64,000 nt of DNA. Origin: Oceanobacillus sojae. Its GTDB lineage: Bacteria; Bacillota; Bacilli; Bacillales; Amphibacillaceae. Shown piece by piece: positions 17,874 through 28,070 of the stretch. Both the position numbers and the translations under genes were made by a program. The stretch's first letter is position 1, and every line of letters begins with the position of its first letter. The notes beneath the pieces were generated by a model. That model was not told where the DNA came from and searched no databases. It was given only the letters and a program-made list of their open reading frames with translations. Where the stretch lies: positions 1,162,177-1,226,176 of the forward strand of contig NZ_LT727812.1 of the NCBI RefSeq assembly GCF_900162665.1. The letters run 5' to 3'.

Positions 17874-18182
17874 TTAACTATGACTTGCATGATCTATCAT
17901 TTGTTTTAAAATAAGCATCACATGCTCATCATCCGGTGAATAATAAAGTGTTGTTCCCTCACGGCGATATTTGACAAGCCGTAAATTCTTCAGGAAACGC
18001 AATTGATGTGATACCGTCGATTGCCTGATATCTAAAGCCTCTGCGATTGCATTAACCGAGCATTCTTTCTTAAAAAGCAGATGTAGAATGCGGATTCTTG
18101 TTGGGTCGCCTAATGCTTTAAATGTTTGTGATACGATAAATAATGTTTCGCTGTCCAGATCTTCAGAAGAACTATTTTCCAC
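17874..18182 (-). CDS. czrA: Zinc-sensing ArsR/SmtB repressor CzrA
   Basis: About 102 residues. The winged-helix core reads [16 protein letters not shown], then [20 protein letters not shown], then [17 protein letters not shown], the same words as B. subtilis CzrA. The alpha-5 metal-site residues are present: D and H in SPDDEH and two His in MIDHASH. I prefer the GTG at 18182 (GGAGG eight bases upstream); a TTG at 18197 is the alternative and gives 107 residues. Zinc binding releases it from the operator at 18261-18280. Confidence 0.9.
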   Translation of the reverse strand: MENSSSEDLDSETLFIVSQTFKALGDPTRIRILHLLFKKECSVNAIAEALDIRQSTVSHQLRFLKNLRLVKYRREGTTLYYSPDDEHVMLILKQMIDHASHS

Positions 18183-18260
18183 TCTGTACTCCTCCAATGT
18201 ATGAATTACCTCCTCTTATAAGTTTGGATAATAATATGATGATTTAATATGATATTCATT

Positions 18261-18297
18261 ATATGCACATATTATCATATAAGCATATATATAGCAA
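18261..18297 (-). promoter_or_regulatory. czrA promoter with CzrA operator
   Basis: Minus strand: -35 TTGCTA (18292-18297), -10 TAATAT (18269-18274), spacer 17. The imperfect 10-0-10 dyad ATATGATAAT/ATGTGCATAT (18261-18280) covers the -10. This fits the ATATG...CATAT style of CzrA/SmtB operators. Confidence 0.62.
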
Positions 18298-18440
18298 TTA
18301 TAATAATACAACAAACGTACTGATCCTTCATTTCCGCTATAATTTGCTCACCAATAACTTGGAAGTCCTCCCTTTAAAAATAATATCCAACAAATATGGG
18401 TAACCTATTGCTATCTAAAATATAAAAACGGGGGATGACA

Positions 18441-19499
18441 ATGAATAAATTATTTATGATTTTCGTTTTCATTGGATTGCCGCTCTCCATCATTGGTTCT
18501 ATCTTTCATTGGTCAGCCACTATTATGTTCATCATCTATTGTTTGACGATTATCGCTTTAGCTGGCTTTATTGGCAGGGCCACTGAAAGTTTAGCAATCG
18601 TTTTGGGTCCAAGAGTTGGCGGTTTACTAAATGCAACTTTTGGAAATGCAGTTGAACTTATTATTTCTATCTTTGCACTGAAGGCTGGACTTATCGGGAT
18701 TGTACTGGCCTCATTAACAGGTTCTGTATTAGGTAACTTACTGCTTGTCGGTGGACTTTCCTTTTTTGTAGGCGGCCTAAAATATAAAAGGCAATCTTTC
18801 AGCATTTATGATGCACGGCATAATGCAGGGATGCTAATTTTTGCTGTTATTGTTGCCTTTGTTATTCCTGAAGTGTTTACTCATACAATGAATGAACAGG
18901 AAACAATGATTTTAAGTGTCGGGATAGCTGTTATTTTAATCATATTATATTTGGCGGCATTGTTATTTAAGTTCGTCACTCACCGCGGGGTTTATCAAAC
19001 AGACAATACACAAAACGAGGCTGATCACGAGGAGAAACCTGAGTGGGGAAAGGGAAAAGCAATTGCAATCCTGGCACTTGCAACGGTTGCTGTCGCCTAT
19101 GTTTCAGAGCATTTGGTTTCGACCTTTGATACTGTCGGGGCTGCCTTTGGATGGTCCGAATTATTTATCGGGATAATTATTGTCGCCATTGTCGGGAACG
19201 CGGCAGAGCACGCTTCCGCAATCATCATGGCATTTAAAAATAAAATGGACGTTGCTGTTGAGATCGCTGTCGGATCTACATTGCAGGTAACCATGTTTGT
19301 CCTGCCGATTCTTGTTTTGTTATCTCTCTTCTTTTCCACTTCGATGCCGCTTGTTTTTACATGGCCGGAATTAATCAGTATGGTAACAGCTGTATTATTA
19401 ATGATTACTATATCGAATGATGGTGATTCCAACTGGTTTGAAGGACTGGCTTTATTAGCAGCTTATGTGATTATGGGAATCGGATTTTACTTTATTTAA
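18441..19499 (+). CDS. chaA: Ca2+/H+ antiporter (ChaA/YfkE, CaCA family)
   Basis: 352 residues, about eleven membrane helices. The two inverted alpha-repeats that bind the ion are visible: LNATFGNAVELIISIFALKAG (about 75-95, reported in part) and IIVAIVGNAAEHASAIIMA. An acidic loop (DNTQNEADHEEKPEW) lies between the halves, as in CAX proteins. GGGGG precedes the ATG at 18441. It exports Ca2+, or Na+/K+, in exchange for protons. Stands alone and ends in a strong terminator. Confidence 0.92.
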   Translation: MNKLFMIFVFIGLPLSIIGSIFHWSATIMFIIYCLTIIALAGFIGRATESLAIVLGPRVGGLLNATFGNAVELIISIFALKAGLIGIVLASLTGSVLGNLLLVGGLSFFVGGLKYKRQSFSIYDARHNAGMLIFAVIVAFVIPEVFTHTMNEQETMILSVGIAVILIILYLAALLFKFVTHRGVYQTDNTQNEADHEEKPEWGKGKAIAILALATVAVAYVSEHLVSTFDTVGAAFGWSELFIGIIIVAIVGNAAEHASAIIMAFKNKMDVAVEIAVGSTLQVTMFVLPILVLLSLFFSTSMPLVFTWPELISMVTAVLLMITISNDGDSNWFEGLALLAAYVIMGIGFYFI

Positions 19500-19550
19500 G
19501 AATTGAACAAGAGATACGTTTTACATCATTTTTATATCAACAGTGTTTAT

Positions 19551-19592
19551 ACAGCCATTGCCTCTTGCATGTAAGGGGTAATGGCTGTTTTA
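19551..19592 (+). terminator. Terminator of the Ca2+/H+ antiporter gene
   Basis: ACAGCCATT-g-CC pairs with GG-gt-AATGGCTGT, followed by TTTT. Confidence 0.85.
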
Positions 19593-19770
19593 TGCGTGGA
19601 CTTTTCATTTATAATAAAAAATTCTGTTTTATATCCAATCCCTTGATACATTAATTCCTTCCTTTTACCTCCTAATTAGTTCACTTTATAAATTCTTTAG
19701 AATTGTATTTTACAATCACATTATTCGTTACAATACATTATTATTTTGTTTCAGAAAGGAAGATGGAATA

Positions 19771-20976
19771 ATGAATTTTAAACCAGCCAATAAGCGGATA
19801 ATACTTTTGGATATCGTCCGGGGTTTGGCTATTTTGGGGATTCTTTTAATTAATATGCTTTTTTTCACTACCTCTTTGCAGGCTATTCAATTTCAATTGG
19901 AATTATGGCCTGACTGGTGGGATCAGACAGTTCAATCCTTTCTTGATTTCTTTGTCTCCGGTAAATTTATTGCTATTTTTTCTTTTTTATTCGGGTATGG
20001 CATGATTTTAATGAAAGACAGTGCCTCGAAAAGTGGGCGACAATTTACTCCTATATACACCCGACGCCTGCTTGCATTACTTTTGTTCGGACTGATACAC
20101 GGATGGTTTATCTGGTATGGAGATATTCTTTTTTATTATGCTTTACTTGGTTTTCTCCTGTTGCTCTTCCACAAACGTACTGCAAAAACACTGCTCGTAT
20201 GGGCATGTATTCTGCTTCTTCTTATTCCCGGGCTCATGCTGTTCAGCGGTACAGATGGAAGCTATGAGCCTAATCCGGAATGGATGGATCAGGTTCATCA
20301 ATTGGCAGCTGCTGATGAAGCAACATACAGCAGCGGTTCCTGGGCAGAAATTCAAGAGCTCCGGATGAGAGATTGGAACTCCTCCGTAGTGAATCAAATT
20401 ATCTTTTATCCGCAAATTCTCGGGATGTTTCTGCTCGGTGCTTATTTCGCAAAGAAAAAATGGTTCTCAAATATAACTGAAAACCACTCTCAACTATTGC
20501 ATATCTGTCTATGGACTGGCGGTATCGGCTTTTTGTTCCAGATCGTCCCCTTATTGTTAAGCTTGACCGGGACTGGGACCACAGCATTAACCGACCGGTT
20601 GGAGGTCATTCAGCATTTGCTTGGAAGCCCGCTAATCGGTGTGTTTTATATCCTGTTCATTGCTCTTTTAATTCAGAGAAAAACATGGATGCAGATATTA
20701 AATCCATTAGCTGCCGTTGGACGTATGGCTTTTACGAATTATATCATGCAATCTGTTATCTGCACCTTTATTTTTTACAGTTATGGCCTTGGCTGGTTTG
20801 GTCAGGCAGGGCCGGCAGCAACCACACTGCTCGCTTTGTTAATATTTGTACTGCAAATAATCTGCAGTACACTTTGGCTTCGTTATTTCCGGATGGGGCC
20901 TTTAGAATGGGTGTGGAGAGGAATTACTTATTTATCCATACCGCCATTGAAAGCTAAGAAATCTGTCAAAGATTAA
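19771..20976 (+). CDS. DUF418 family membrane protein (YeiB/YxaH type)
   Basis: 401 residues with about ten hydrophobic helices. The N-terminus KRIILLDIVRGLAILGILLI is characteristic of the acyltransferase-3-like DUF418 proteins, and the C-terminal part has NPLAAVGRMAFTNYIMQS and LRYFRMGPLEWVWRG, the usual DUF418 ending. AGAAAGGAAGATGGAATA precedes the ATG. Function unknown. Stands alone. Confidence 0.85.
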   Translation: MNFKPANKRIILLDIVRGLAILGILLINMLFFTTSLQAIQFQLELWPDWWDQTVQSFLDFFVSGKFIAIFSFLFGYGMILMKDSASKSGRQFTPIYTRRLLALLLFGLIHGWFIWYGDILFYYALLGFLLLLFHKRTAKTLLVWACILLLLIPGLMLFSGTDGSYEPNPEWMDQVHQLAAADEATYSSGSWAEIQELRMRDWNSSVVNQIIFYPQILGMFLLGAYFAKKKWFSNITENHSQLLHICLWTGGIGFLFQIVPLLLSLTGTGTTALTDRLEVIQHLLGSPLIGVFYILFIALLIQRKTWMQILNPLAAVGRMAFTNYIMQSVICTFIFYSYGLGWFGQAGPAATTLLALLIFVLQIICSTLWLRYFRMGPLEWVWRGITYLSIPPLKAKKSVKD

Positions 20977-21043
20977 TTTATCAATAGTTCCTTGGGACGA
21001 AGAAAGAATGATAGCAGGCAGAAGTCTTTATCTTCTTATTAAA

Positions 21044-21088
21044 AGCTACTGCCAGTATTTTTTTAAGTACTGGCGGTAACTTTTTATT
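21044..21088 (+). terminator. Terminator after the DUF418 gene
   Basis: TACTGCCAGTA pairs with TACTGGCGGTA, followed by ACTTTTT on the plus strand. Confidence 0.75.
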
Positions 21089-21179
21089 ATAATCCTATTT
21101 ATTTTAGTATCAAAAATCTAAGACGCTAATTTTTAAATAGTGGAAAGTGATTTTCTTAGCTGTCATGTAAACTGGAAAA

Positions 21180-22013
21180 TTATATTGTAAATGGCGGAAT
21201 ATAACGCCCATCAACGTCTGTAAGTCCATATTCCTCTGCTAATTCTCCAGCTCTGAACACTTGACCGCTTTTCTCCATCACATTGGGATCATTTGCTAAC
21301 GCAGCTATCCCCCGTCCGACATAATATGGTGTTTCCGATTGCTTTAAATCATCCGCTTCCTGCCAATGCGATTCATCTGCACCATGATATTTCAACACAA
21401 GCTCGGTTCGCATAAACCCTGGAGAAACAGCAAGAACAGCAATATTATCTTGTTTTAATTCAACAGAAAGACCATATGCCATCCGTACCAGTGTATTTTT
21501 AGCTAAATCATAATAAAATTGTCCAGTATACTTGCCATGATCCCAGAACGTTGTATGAATAATAAGTGCTTGTTTATTTTTACGGAGCAAAGGAACTGCA
21601 AAATGATTTGTTGCCAGTTGAGCACGAACACCTGCTGTAAACATCGTATCCCAATTTTTCAGTGACAGGTCCCAAAAGGGGTTTCCGTCTACACCCAGGT
21701 CATGTGCACCCCACACATTATTTATCAAAATATCCAGTTTTCCCTGCTCTTTACGAATTTGGGAAATAACAGCCTCTGTTTCTTCGTCCTTCGTATGGTC
21801 GCACCGTACCGCGATTGCTTTTCCACCGGCAGCTTCTATTTCTGAAACAGTATCATCAATAGTTCCCGGCCAATTATTTGTAGATGCTCCCTGGATACTT
21901 CGACCCGTGACATATACCGTTGCGCCAGCCTTCCCCAGCTCTGCAGCTATGCCGCGTCCTGCTCCTCTGCTTCCGCCTGTGACAAGAGCTACTTTTCCAT
22001 TCAATGTTTTCAT
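21180..22013 (-). CDS. Short-chain dehydrogenase/reductase
   Basis: 277 residues. Cofactor motif TGGSRGAGRG at residues 11-20, the NNVWG motif (NNAG position), and the catalytic YDLAK near residue 170. VTGRS after the second strand suggests NADP(H). Start at MKTLNGKVALV has AAAGGG upstream. It is divergent from a WYL-domain regulator, 111 bp away, which probably controls it. Substrate unknown. Confidence 0.88.
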   Translation of the reverse strand: MKTLNGKVALVTGGSRGAGRGIAAELGKAGATVYVTGRSIQGASTNNWPGTIDDTVSEIEAAGGKAIAVRCDHTKDEETEAVISQIRKEQGKLDILINNVWGAHDLGVDGNPFWDLSLKNWDTMFTAGVRAQLATNHFAVPLLRKNKQALIIHTTFWDHGKYTGQFYYDLAKNTLVRMAYGLSVELKQDNIAVLAVSPGFMRTELVLKYHGADESHWQEADDLKQSETPYYVGRGIAALANDPNVMEKSGQVFRAGELAEEYGLTDVDGRYIPPFTI

Positions 22014-22124
22014 ACTCTTCAACCCTTTCTTCATTAGATATTTTCATTATAGAGATTAATTCTTGACATCTATTGTCATATTTCATTTAATATATATAAT
22101 TCATTAGAAAAAAAGGTGATTTTA

Positions 22125-23087
22125 ATGCGAGGTGACCGTTTAATATCGATTCTTTTAATGTTGCAGTCTCATGGCCGAATGACGGCTAAAGAATTATCGG
22201 AAAAGCTGGAGGTCTCTGAACGGACAATTTATCGAGACATGGAGGTCTTGAGCGGATCTGGTATTCCTGTTTTTGCCGATCGCGGAAAAAATGGCGGCTG
22301 GTCTCTGATCGACGGATATCAGACAGATTTAACCGGCTTAAAAGAATCAGAAATACGTGCTTTATTTGTACCAAGTTCACCACAATTACTTGAAGATTTA
22401 GGGCTGACCCGTATTTCTGAAGATGCCAGAAATAAACTGATTGCTTCCCTTCCCGCTACCTTTCGTGACAACGCAAAAGATGTATGGAGCCGTATTCATA
22501 TTGATACCAGCTCCTGGCGGGGGACAAAAGAAAAAATAGCATCCTTTGAAGTTCTGAAAAATGCGATATGGGAAAATAATAAATTGGGTATCCTCTATCA
22601 GCGAGCAGATGGAGAGACCAATAATTATATCGTGCAGCCGTTGGGACTAGTTGCAAAAGGGAACAGCTGGTACCTGATTGCCGCTAAGGAAGATGGAGAT
22701 ATAAGAAATTATCGTGCTTCACGAATTCAATCTGCAATGCCAAGAAAGGAAGCCTTTGAAAGACCAGTTGATTTTGATATTGCAGCATATTGGAAAAAAT
22801 CTAAACAAGCATTTATCAAGGCCTTACCGACTTATGTGGTATGGGTTAAGGCTTCTGGGGAAGTTCTGTCGAGGCTTTCCTTTTCAAATTATTTTGTGCG
22901 GGTAATAGAGACTAAATCTATTGACGAAAAAGGATGGGCACTTATGAAATTAGCTTTTGATACAAAAGAAGAAGCTAAGAGATTTATTCTTGGATTTGCT
23001 GATCAAATGATTGTTACAGAACCAGAAAATCTCCGTGCAGAAATTCTTCGGATGGCAGAAGCTGCTGTTGCACAATATAAGAAGTAA
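22125..23087 (+). CDS. HTH/WYL-domain transcriptional regulator (YafY type)
   Basis: 320 residues. An HTH_11-type winged helix (MTAKELSEKLEVSERTIYRD, residues 19-38) is followed by a WYL ligand-binding domain with NSWYLIAAKEDGDIRNYRAS and a WCX-like C-terminus. I take the ATG at 22125, eight bases after AAAGG. WYL domains sense nucleic-acid or nucleotide ligands in known cases. Divergent from the SDR gene, its likely target. Confidence 0.9.
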   Translation: MRGDRLISILLMLQSHGRMTAKELSEKLEVSERTIYRDMEVLSGSGIPVFADRGKNGGWSLIDGYQTDLTGLKESEIRALFVPSSPQLLEDLGLTRISEDARNKLIASLPATFRDNAKDVWSRIHIDTSSWRGTKEKIASFEVLKNAIWENNKLGILYQRADGETNNYIVQPLGLVAKGNSWYLIAAKEDGDIRNYRASRIQSAMPRKEAFERPVDFDIAAYWKKSKQAFIKALPTYVVWVKASGEVLSRLSFSNYFVRVIETKSIDEKGWALMKLAFDTKEEAKRFILGFADQMIVTEPENLRAEILRMAEAAVAQYKK

Positions 23088-23194
23088 ACTATATTTAGTA
23101 AGATGATTTATTCACCTTCTGACAAAATATAAGACAAACTCTTCCAGAATTGATAAACTACTTAACATGAATCTAAAAGAACGGAGAAAATGCT

Positions 23195-24997
23195 ATGGAA
23201 AATATTGCTCTAGTCAGTATTGTCGTTATTATTGTTGTCGGTATCTTTTCTCAATGGCTGGCTTGGCGGATTCAATGGCCTTCCATTGTTATCATGTCCA
23301 TTGCCGGGCTATTGCTGGGACCTGTTCTCGGTTTGTTCAATCCGCAAGAAGCACTGGGCAGCCTCTACAGTCCGTTAATTTCGCTTGCAGTTGCCATTAT
23401 TTTATTTGAAGGCAGCTCCAGTCTTGATGTACGTGAAATCAGAGGTGTATCTAAATCCGTATTCCGAATTGTTACTTTCGGTGCTTTCATTGCCTGGATT
23501 GGCGGGTCTCTTGCTGCTCATTTTATCGCAGGCTTGAGCCTTGAAATTTCCTTCATTATCGGCGGCCTGTTTATTGTAACAGGGCCAACTGTTATTCTGC
23601 CCCTGCTGCGGAACGCAAAATTAAAACCGCGTACGGCAGCTGTACTTAAATGGGAAGGTATTATTGTTGATCCATTCGGTCCACTGCTTGCATTATTTGC
23701 TTATGAAATTATTAAGGTGCTTACAACAGACAGTCTGCATGCAAATTACATATTTAATTTCTTTCTCAGTGCTATTATCGCCATTGTTCTCGGCTATGTG
23801 ATCGGTATGCTGGTCAGCTTAATGATCAGCAAAGGCGTATTTCCCGAATATTTAAAAACACCGATTATCATTTCCTTTCTACTGCTTTGTTTCACAGTGG
23901 CGGAGGTTATCATGCATGAAACGGGTATGCTCGCTGTTACGGTAATGGGGTTAACAATCGGCCGTACAAAACACTATGTTTCCTCAATTGGTCATGATGT
24001 CAGTCATTTTGTCGAAAATATTTCTGTCCTGTTAACATCTACCATTTTTATTTTGCTGACGGCTTCCTTAACACGTGAGACCATTGCAGAAATGTTCACG
24101 TGGCCAATAATCGGTTTTGTTCTTGTCATGTTATTTATTGTACGGCCATTATCGATTTGGCTCTCTACTATAGGCACTGAGCTTGCTAATTCTGAAAAGC
24201 TGCTGATTGGCTGGATCGCACCACGGGGTATTGTCGCCCTGTCTGTTTCCGGATACTTTGCAGCAATTCTCCTGAATGACGGTCATGAAGGAGCGGCAAT
24301 GCTGACAGCTTTAACCTTTGCGCTTGTATTTATTACTGTTTGCGCACATGGTTTTTCACTGCGGCCAATCGCCAAAGCGCTCAAGCTGGCCAATGATACA
24401 GCACCCGGCGTTCTATTAGTGGGAGCAAACAGCTTTTCCATTGCATTAGCAGACTATTTACAGAAGATGGATTTGCCAGTCTTAATCAGTGATTCTTCCG
24501 CCACACAGCTCCAGCCTGCAGTAAATAAGAAAATTCCTGTTTACCATGGGCTGATTCTTGCAGAGCATAGTGAATATGAAGTAGACCTGACACCTTATGA
24601 GACAATTCTTTCCTTAACTGGAGATGCTGCATTTAACGTCCTTGTCAGCCAATCGTATGCGCCAAAATTTGGTCATAATCATACATTTACGCTCACCAGC
24701 AGGAGTTACAAGCAAGAGGGCTCGAATAAGATTCCGTTTGCAGGAAAAGGACATCTTCTGTTTCAGGAAGATGCCGTATTTACTGAGTTAAATAAGAAAA
24801 TCAATACTGGCTATACGATACAAGAATTTCCGTTGAAGCAAAAAGGGAAAATTGAAAAGGATCAGCTGCCGGAGGATACTGTGCCGCTGTTTATCAAAAA
24901 GAAGAATGATACTATTCAGCTGATTACATTGAGAAATAAAATAACATTAGATGAAGGAGATCAGCTTGTTGTTTTGCAGAAGAGCAAATTAGTATAG
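23195..24997 (+). CDS. CPA1-type Na+/H+ antiporter with C-terminal nucleotide-binding domains
   Basis: 600 residues. Residues 1-390 hold about twelve helices of a NhaP-type cation/proton antiporter, with IIGGLFIVTGPTVILPLLRNA split across helix 4-5 and GIIVDPFGPL carrying the conserved Asp. From about 400 a TrkA-N-like domain begins (GVLLVGANSFSIALADYL), followed by a TrkA-C-like segment ending DEGDQLVVLQKS. The cytoplasmic part probably gates transport. GGAGAAAATGCT precedes the ATG. Confidence 0.9.
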   Translation: MENIALVSIVVIIVVGIFSQWLAWRIQWPSIVIMSIAGLLLGPVLGLFNPQEALGSLYSPLISLAVAIILFEGSSSLDVREIRGVSKSVFRIVTFGAFIAWIGGSLAAHFIAGLSLEISFIIGGLFIVTGPTVILPLLRNAKLKPRTAAVLKWEGIIVDPFGPLLALFAYEIIKVLTTDSLHANYIFNFFLSAIIAIVLGYVIGMLVSLMISKGVFPEYLKTPIIISFLLLCFTVAEVIMHETGMLAVTVMGLTIGRTKHYVSSIGHDVSHFVENISVLLTSTIFILLTASLTRETIAEMFTWPIIGFVLVMLFIVRPLSIWLSTIGTELANSEKLLIGWIAPRGIVALSVSGYFAAILLNDGHEGAAMLTALTFALVFITVCAHGFSLRPIAKALKLANDTAPGVLLVGANSFSIALADYLQKMDLPVLISDSSATQLQPAVNKKIPVYHGLILAEHSEYEVDLTPYETILSLTGDAAFNVLVSQSYAPKFGHNHTFTLTSRSYKQEGSNKIPFAGKGHLLFQEDAVFTELNKKINTGYTIQEFPLKQKGKIEKDQLPEDTVPLFIKKKNDTIQLITLRNKITLDEGDQLVVLQKSKLV

Positions 24998-25040
24998 CAG
25001 AAAGATAAAGAAACTGGATTAAAAACTCATCTATATATGA

Positions 25041-25083
25041 AAAAGCATCTTCGAAGTGATATTTTCTCATTTCGGAGATGCTT
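25041..25083 (-). terminator. Hairpin, probable terminator
   Basis: AAGCATCT-CGAA pairs with TTCG-AGATGCTT; the minus strand continues with TTTT. It lies between converging genes, beyond the stronger minus-strand hairpin at 25164-25187. Confidence 0.55.
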
Positions 25084-25163
25084 ATGTAAATAACAGTACT
25101 TTGACATTACTTTTGGATAACTCAATGAATTTCCTGGTCTTCTCTGATTTGTTCACCTGTAAA

Positions 25164-25187
25164 AACGAAAAGCAGTACGTGCTGCTT
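25164..25187 (-). terminator. Terminator of the Fur-box siderophore operon
   Basis: On the minus strand AAAGCAG-cacgta-CTGCTTT is followed by TCGTTTTT. It begins directly after the last stop codon of the operon. Confidence 0.78.
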
Positions 25188-25188
25188 T

Positions 25189-26205
25189 TTAAATCGAATT
25201 TGTTTTATACATCAAATATAAGAAATAGGGTGCACCGATTATTGCCACAACAATCCCCGCCGGAATTGTACCAATTGATAAAACAGTCTGACCGATCGTA
25301 TCGGCAATCACCAGCAGAAATGCACCTGTCAATAATGCGATTGGCATGAAAAGCTGGTGCCTCGGTCCGACGAAAGACTTTGCAATATGCGGCCCCATTA
25401 AACCAATAAAACCGATGGAGCCAACCACTGCTACAGCAACAGAAGACAAAATAACAGAAATAATAAGTAAAATAAGCCTTTCTTTATCCAAGTTCATTCC
25501 TAAACTCTTTGCTGTTTGATCATTTGTATTGATAATATTTAGACTGCTTGATTTAAAGAATAAAAATGGAATAATGATTAATATCCACGGTAAAAATGCA
25601 AGAACAAAGGACCATTCATCTCCCCAGATATTCCCTGCCATCCAGGCAGCAATAAATTCAGCCTGATCTTCATTAAATTTCCGCATCATTGTTATAGAGC
25701 CTCCGGATAGCGCTGCAGATAGTCCGACACCTATCAAAACCATATTGGCCGGACTAATTCCTTTGCCTTTATTATAACTGAACAGAAAAATCAGCAGTGC
25801 AGTCAATATCCCTCCTGCTGCGCTTATCAGCGGCAGAACATAAATAAAGGTATTGGGGTTTACTTGTCCGATAACAATAAAAACAGTAATAGCAAAACCT
25901 CCACCTGCATTTATGCCAAGAATCCCAGACTCTGCCAATGGATTTTTAGTGATACTCTGGATGATGGCACCGCTCATGCTCAGAGCCATTCCGGCAAGCA
26001 GGGTAATCAGCATCCTAGGCATTCTGAATTCCATTAAAATTAAGTTATCCTTGAATTCTCCTTGTCCAATCAATGTTTTCAAATAAGCGGATAAATCCAT
26101 TTTATATTCACCGGAGGTAATGCTCCAAGTGACTGCCAAAAAAAGCAGTACTAATAAAACAGAGCATACTATTATCTGTTTTCTTTTCAGCTTGGAATCA
26201 ATCAT
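25189..26205 (-). CDS. FecCD-type iron-siderophore permease (second subunit)
   Basis: 338 residues with the roughly ten-helix plan of FecCD/BtuC permeases: MALSMSGAIIQSITKNPLAE (about 75-94), SPANMVLIGVGLSAALSG and the coupling region VGSIGFIGLMGPHIAKSFVG. Comparable to B. subtilis YfhA/FeuC. It overlaps the first permease gene by four bases, a sign of translational coupling. It is the last gene of a five-gene operon. Confidence 0.92.
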   Translation of the reverse strand: MIDSKLKRKQIIVCSVLLVLLFLAVTWSITSGEYKMDLSAYLKTLIGQGEFKDNLILMEFRMPRMLITLLAGMALSMSGAIIQSITKNPLAESGILGINAGGGFAITVFIVIGQVNPNTFIYVLPLISAAGGILTALLIFLFSYNKGKGISPANMVLIGVGLSAALSGGSITMMRKFNEDQAEFIAAWMAGNIWGDEWSFVLAFLPWILIIIPFLFFKSSSLNIINTNDQTAKSLGMNLDKERLILLIISVILSSVAVAVVGSIGFIGLMGPHIAKSFVGPRHQLFMPIALLTGAFLLVIADTIGQTVLSIGTIPAGIVVAIIGAPYFLYLMYKTNSI

Positions 26206-27203
26206 ATCGTACGCCCCCCTTTTTTAATCAAATATAAAAAATAGGGAACACCTATAAAGGATATAATTGCGCTGACAGGGGCTTCTCCCATTAATCTGGC
26301 AACAGTATCTGCACTGACCACCAGGCAGCCTCCTAAAACAGCGGTCAATGGGATAACTTTTTTATAATCTGTACCAACTAAAAACCTGGAAATATGCGGA
26401 ACCATTAAACCAACAAATGCGATTTGCCCGACTATTGCTACAGAAATTCCGGCAAGAAGCATACTCAAAAGCATTGTTCCTGCCCGTATGAGCTTCACAT
26501 TCTGTCCCAGCCCTTTTGCAATAGATTCACCTAAATTCAGGATAGACAATTGCCCGCTTATAAGAATAAAAATAACTACGATAATAGCCACAACAGGAAT
26601 ACCGGTATATAACTGCTGCCAGGTAGTTCCAGAAACACCTCCAGAACTCCAGAATATTAAAGATTGATTTAATCTAAAATATAATGCAATAGCCTGGCTT
26701 GCCGCACTTAGCAGAGCGCTGACTGCAGCCCCCGCCAAAATAAGCCGGACAGGATTAAATCCGTCTTTTCTGGAACGCCCGATCATCAGCACCATAGTTC
26801 CGCCAAGCATTGCACCAATAAATCCAGTTAAAATTAAAAGCGGGAACGTTATAACAGGTGAAACTGCGTAAGTCAATGCCAGCATCAAAGCAGCTCCCGA
26901 ATTCAAACCAATTAAACTGGGATCAGCAAGGCTGTTTCTCGTGACACTCTGAATTCCTGCTCCAGAAACTGCAAGAGCAACACCAACTAATAAAGCTCCG
27001 ATATCTCTGGGAATACGGACATCTATAATAATATTATGATTCACGTCCTCTGGATCATAGTTAAAAACGGCATTTAGAATTGTTGAGGTATTTATATCAG
27101 CACTGCCATACACAATTGATATCCAAAACGTTATAACGAGAATGATACAAGCAATGGTAAAAATAATACTAAAATGAAAAGGGATTTTGTTCTTCAATTC
27201 CAT
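26202..27203 (-). CDS. FecCD-type iron-siderophore permease (first subunit)
   Basis: 333 residues, paralogous to its partner. Landmarks: VALAVSGAGIQSVTRNSLAD, NPVRLILAGAAVSALLS and VGQIAFVGLMVPHISRFLVG. With the other permease it forms the heterodimeric channel through which a ferric siderophore enters. It starts 18 bp after the ATPase gene. Confidence 0.92.
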   Translation of the reverse strand: MELKNKIPFHFSIIFTIACIILVITFWISIVYGSADINTSTILNAVFNYDPEDVNHNIIIDVRIPRDIGALLVGVALAVSGAGIQSVTRNSLADPSLIGLNSGAALMLALTYAVSPVITFPLLILTGFIGAMLGGTMVLMIGRSRKDGFNPVRLILAGAAVSALLSAASQAIALYFRLNQSLIFWSSGGVSGTTWQQLYTGIPVVAIIVVIFILISGQLSILNLGESIAKGLGQNVKLIRAGTMLLSMLLAGISVAIVGQIAFVGLMVPHISRFLVGTDYKKVIPLTAVLGGCLVVSADTVARLMGEAPVSAIISFIGVPYFLYLIKKGGRTI

Positions 27204-27221
27204 AACTATTAACTCATTTCT

Positions 27222-28034
27222 TCACTTGATTTCAACTTTTGAATACTTTCTGTTAACTAATTGGTAATTTGCTATCATTGGTTTGCCAGTCAGCTTATCC
27301 TGCATCAGTTCAGCATCAATCTGGAAAACTTCAGCAAGCAGCTGACTTGATAAAACCTCTGGTATATTACCTTGTGTTATCACTTCTCCATCCTTCATGG
27401 TAATCATGTAATCCGAAAAACGAATAGCCTGATTAATATCATGAAGTACCATTACAATTGTTGTTTGCTGTTTTTGATTCAGCTCTTTTATCAATTCCAG
27501 GATTTCAAGCTGATGTGCTATATCAAGGAAAGTCGTTGGTTCATCCAGAAAAATAATATCTGTTTTTTGAGCAAGTGCCATGGCAATCCATACTCTTTGC
27601 TTTTGACCGCCGCTCAGATCATTGATTATTCTATGCTTAAACTCGGTTATGCCTGTAACTTGCAAAGCCCAATCTATTACCTCTACATCCTCTGGAACTA
27701 AACGTCCGAACCCTTTTTGATAGGGGTATCTTCCATAAGACACTAGTTCCCCAACGGTTAAACCATCAGCTACCTCTGGAGATTGAGGTAAAATAGCAAT
27801 TTTTTTAGCAATCTCCTTAGAAGCCGATTTATTGATATCTGTTCCATCTAAAGCGATTTTTCCTTTTTTTATCGGAAGAAGTCTGCATAATGCTTTCAAT
27901 AAAGTCGACTTTCCACAGCCATTAGGACCGATAATCGAGGTTATTTTTTTATCGGGAATCCCAATATCCAAATTCTCAATAATAATCTTATTCCCGTAGG
28001 CAATGGTTAAATTTCTTCCCGTAAGACGATTCAT
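27222..28034 (-). CDS. ABC transporter ATPase for iron-siderophore (FecE/YusV type)
   Basis: 270 residues. Walker A GPNGCGKSTLL, Q-loop LPQSPEV, signature LSGGQKQRVWIAM, Walker B IIFLDEPTTFLD, and H-loop VLHDINQ are all present. It powers the two permeases encoded after it. AAAGAGGGAGCTCT precedes the ATG. Confidence 0.93.
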   Translation of the reverse strand: MNRLTGRNLTIAYGNKIIIENLDIGIPDKKITSIIGPNGCGKSTLLKALCRLLPIKKGKIALDGTDINKSASKEIAKKIAILPQSPEVADGLTVGELVSYGRYPYQKGFGRLVPEDVEVIDWALQVTGITEFKHRIINDLSGGQKQRVWIAMALAQKTDIIFLDEPTTFLDIAHQLEILELIKELNQKQQTTIVMVLHDINQAIRFSDYMITMKDGEVITQGNIPEVLSSQLLAEVFQIDAELMQDKLTGKPMIANYQLVNRKYSKVEIK

Positions 28035-28070
28035 AGAGCTCCCTCTTTTTTATTAAATTAATCTATTATT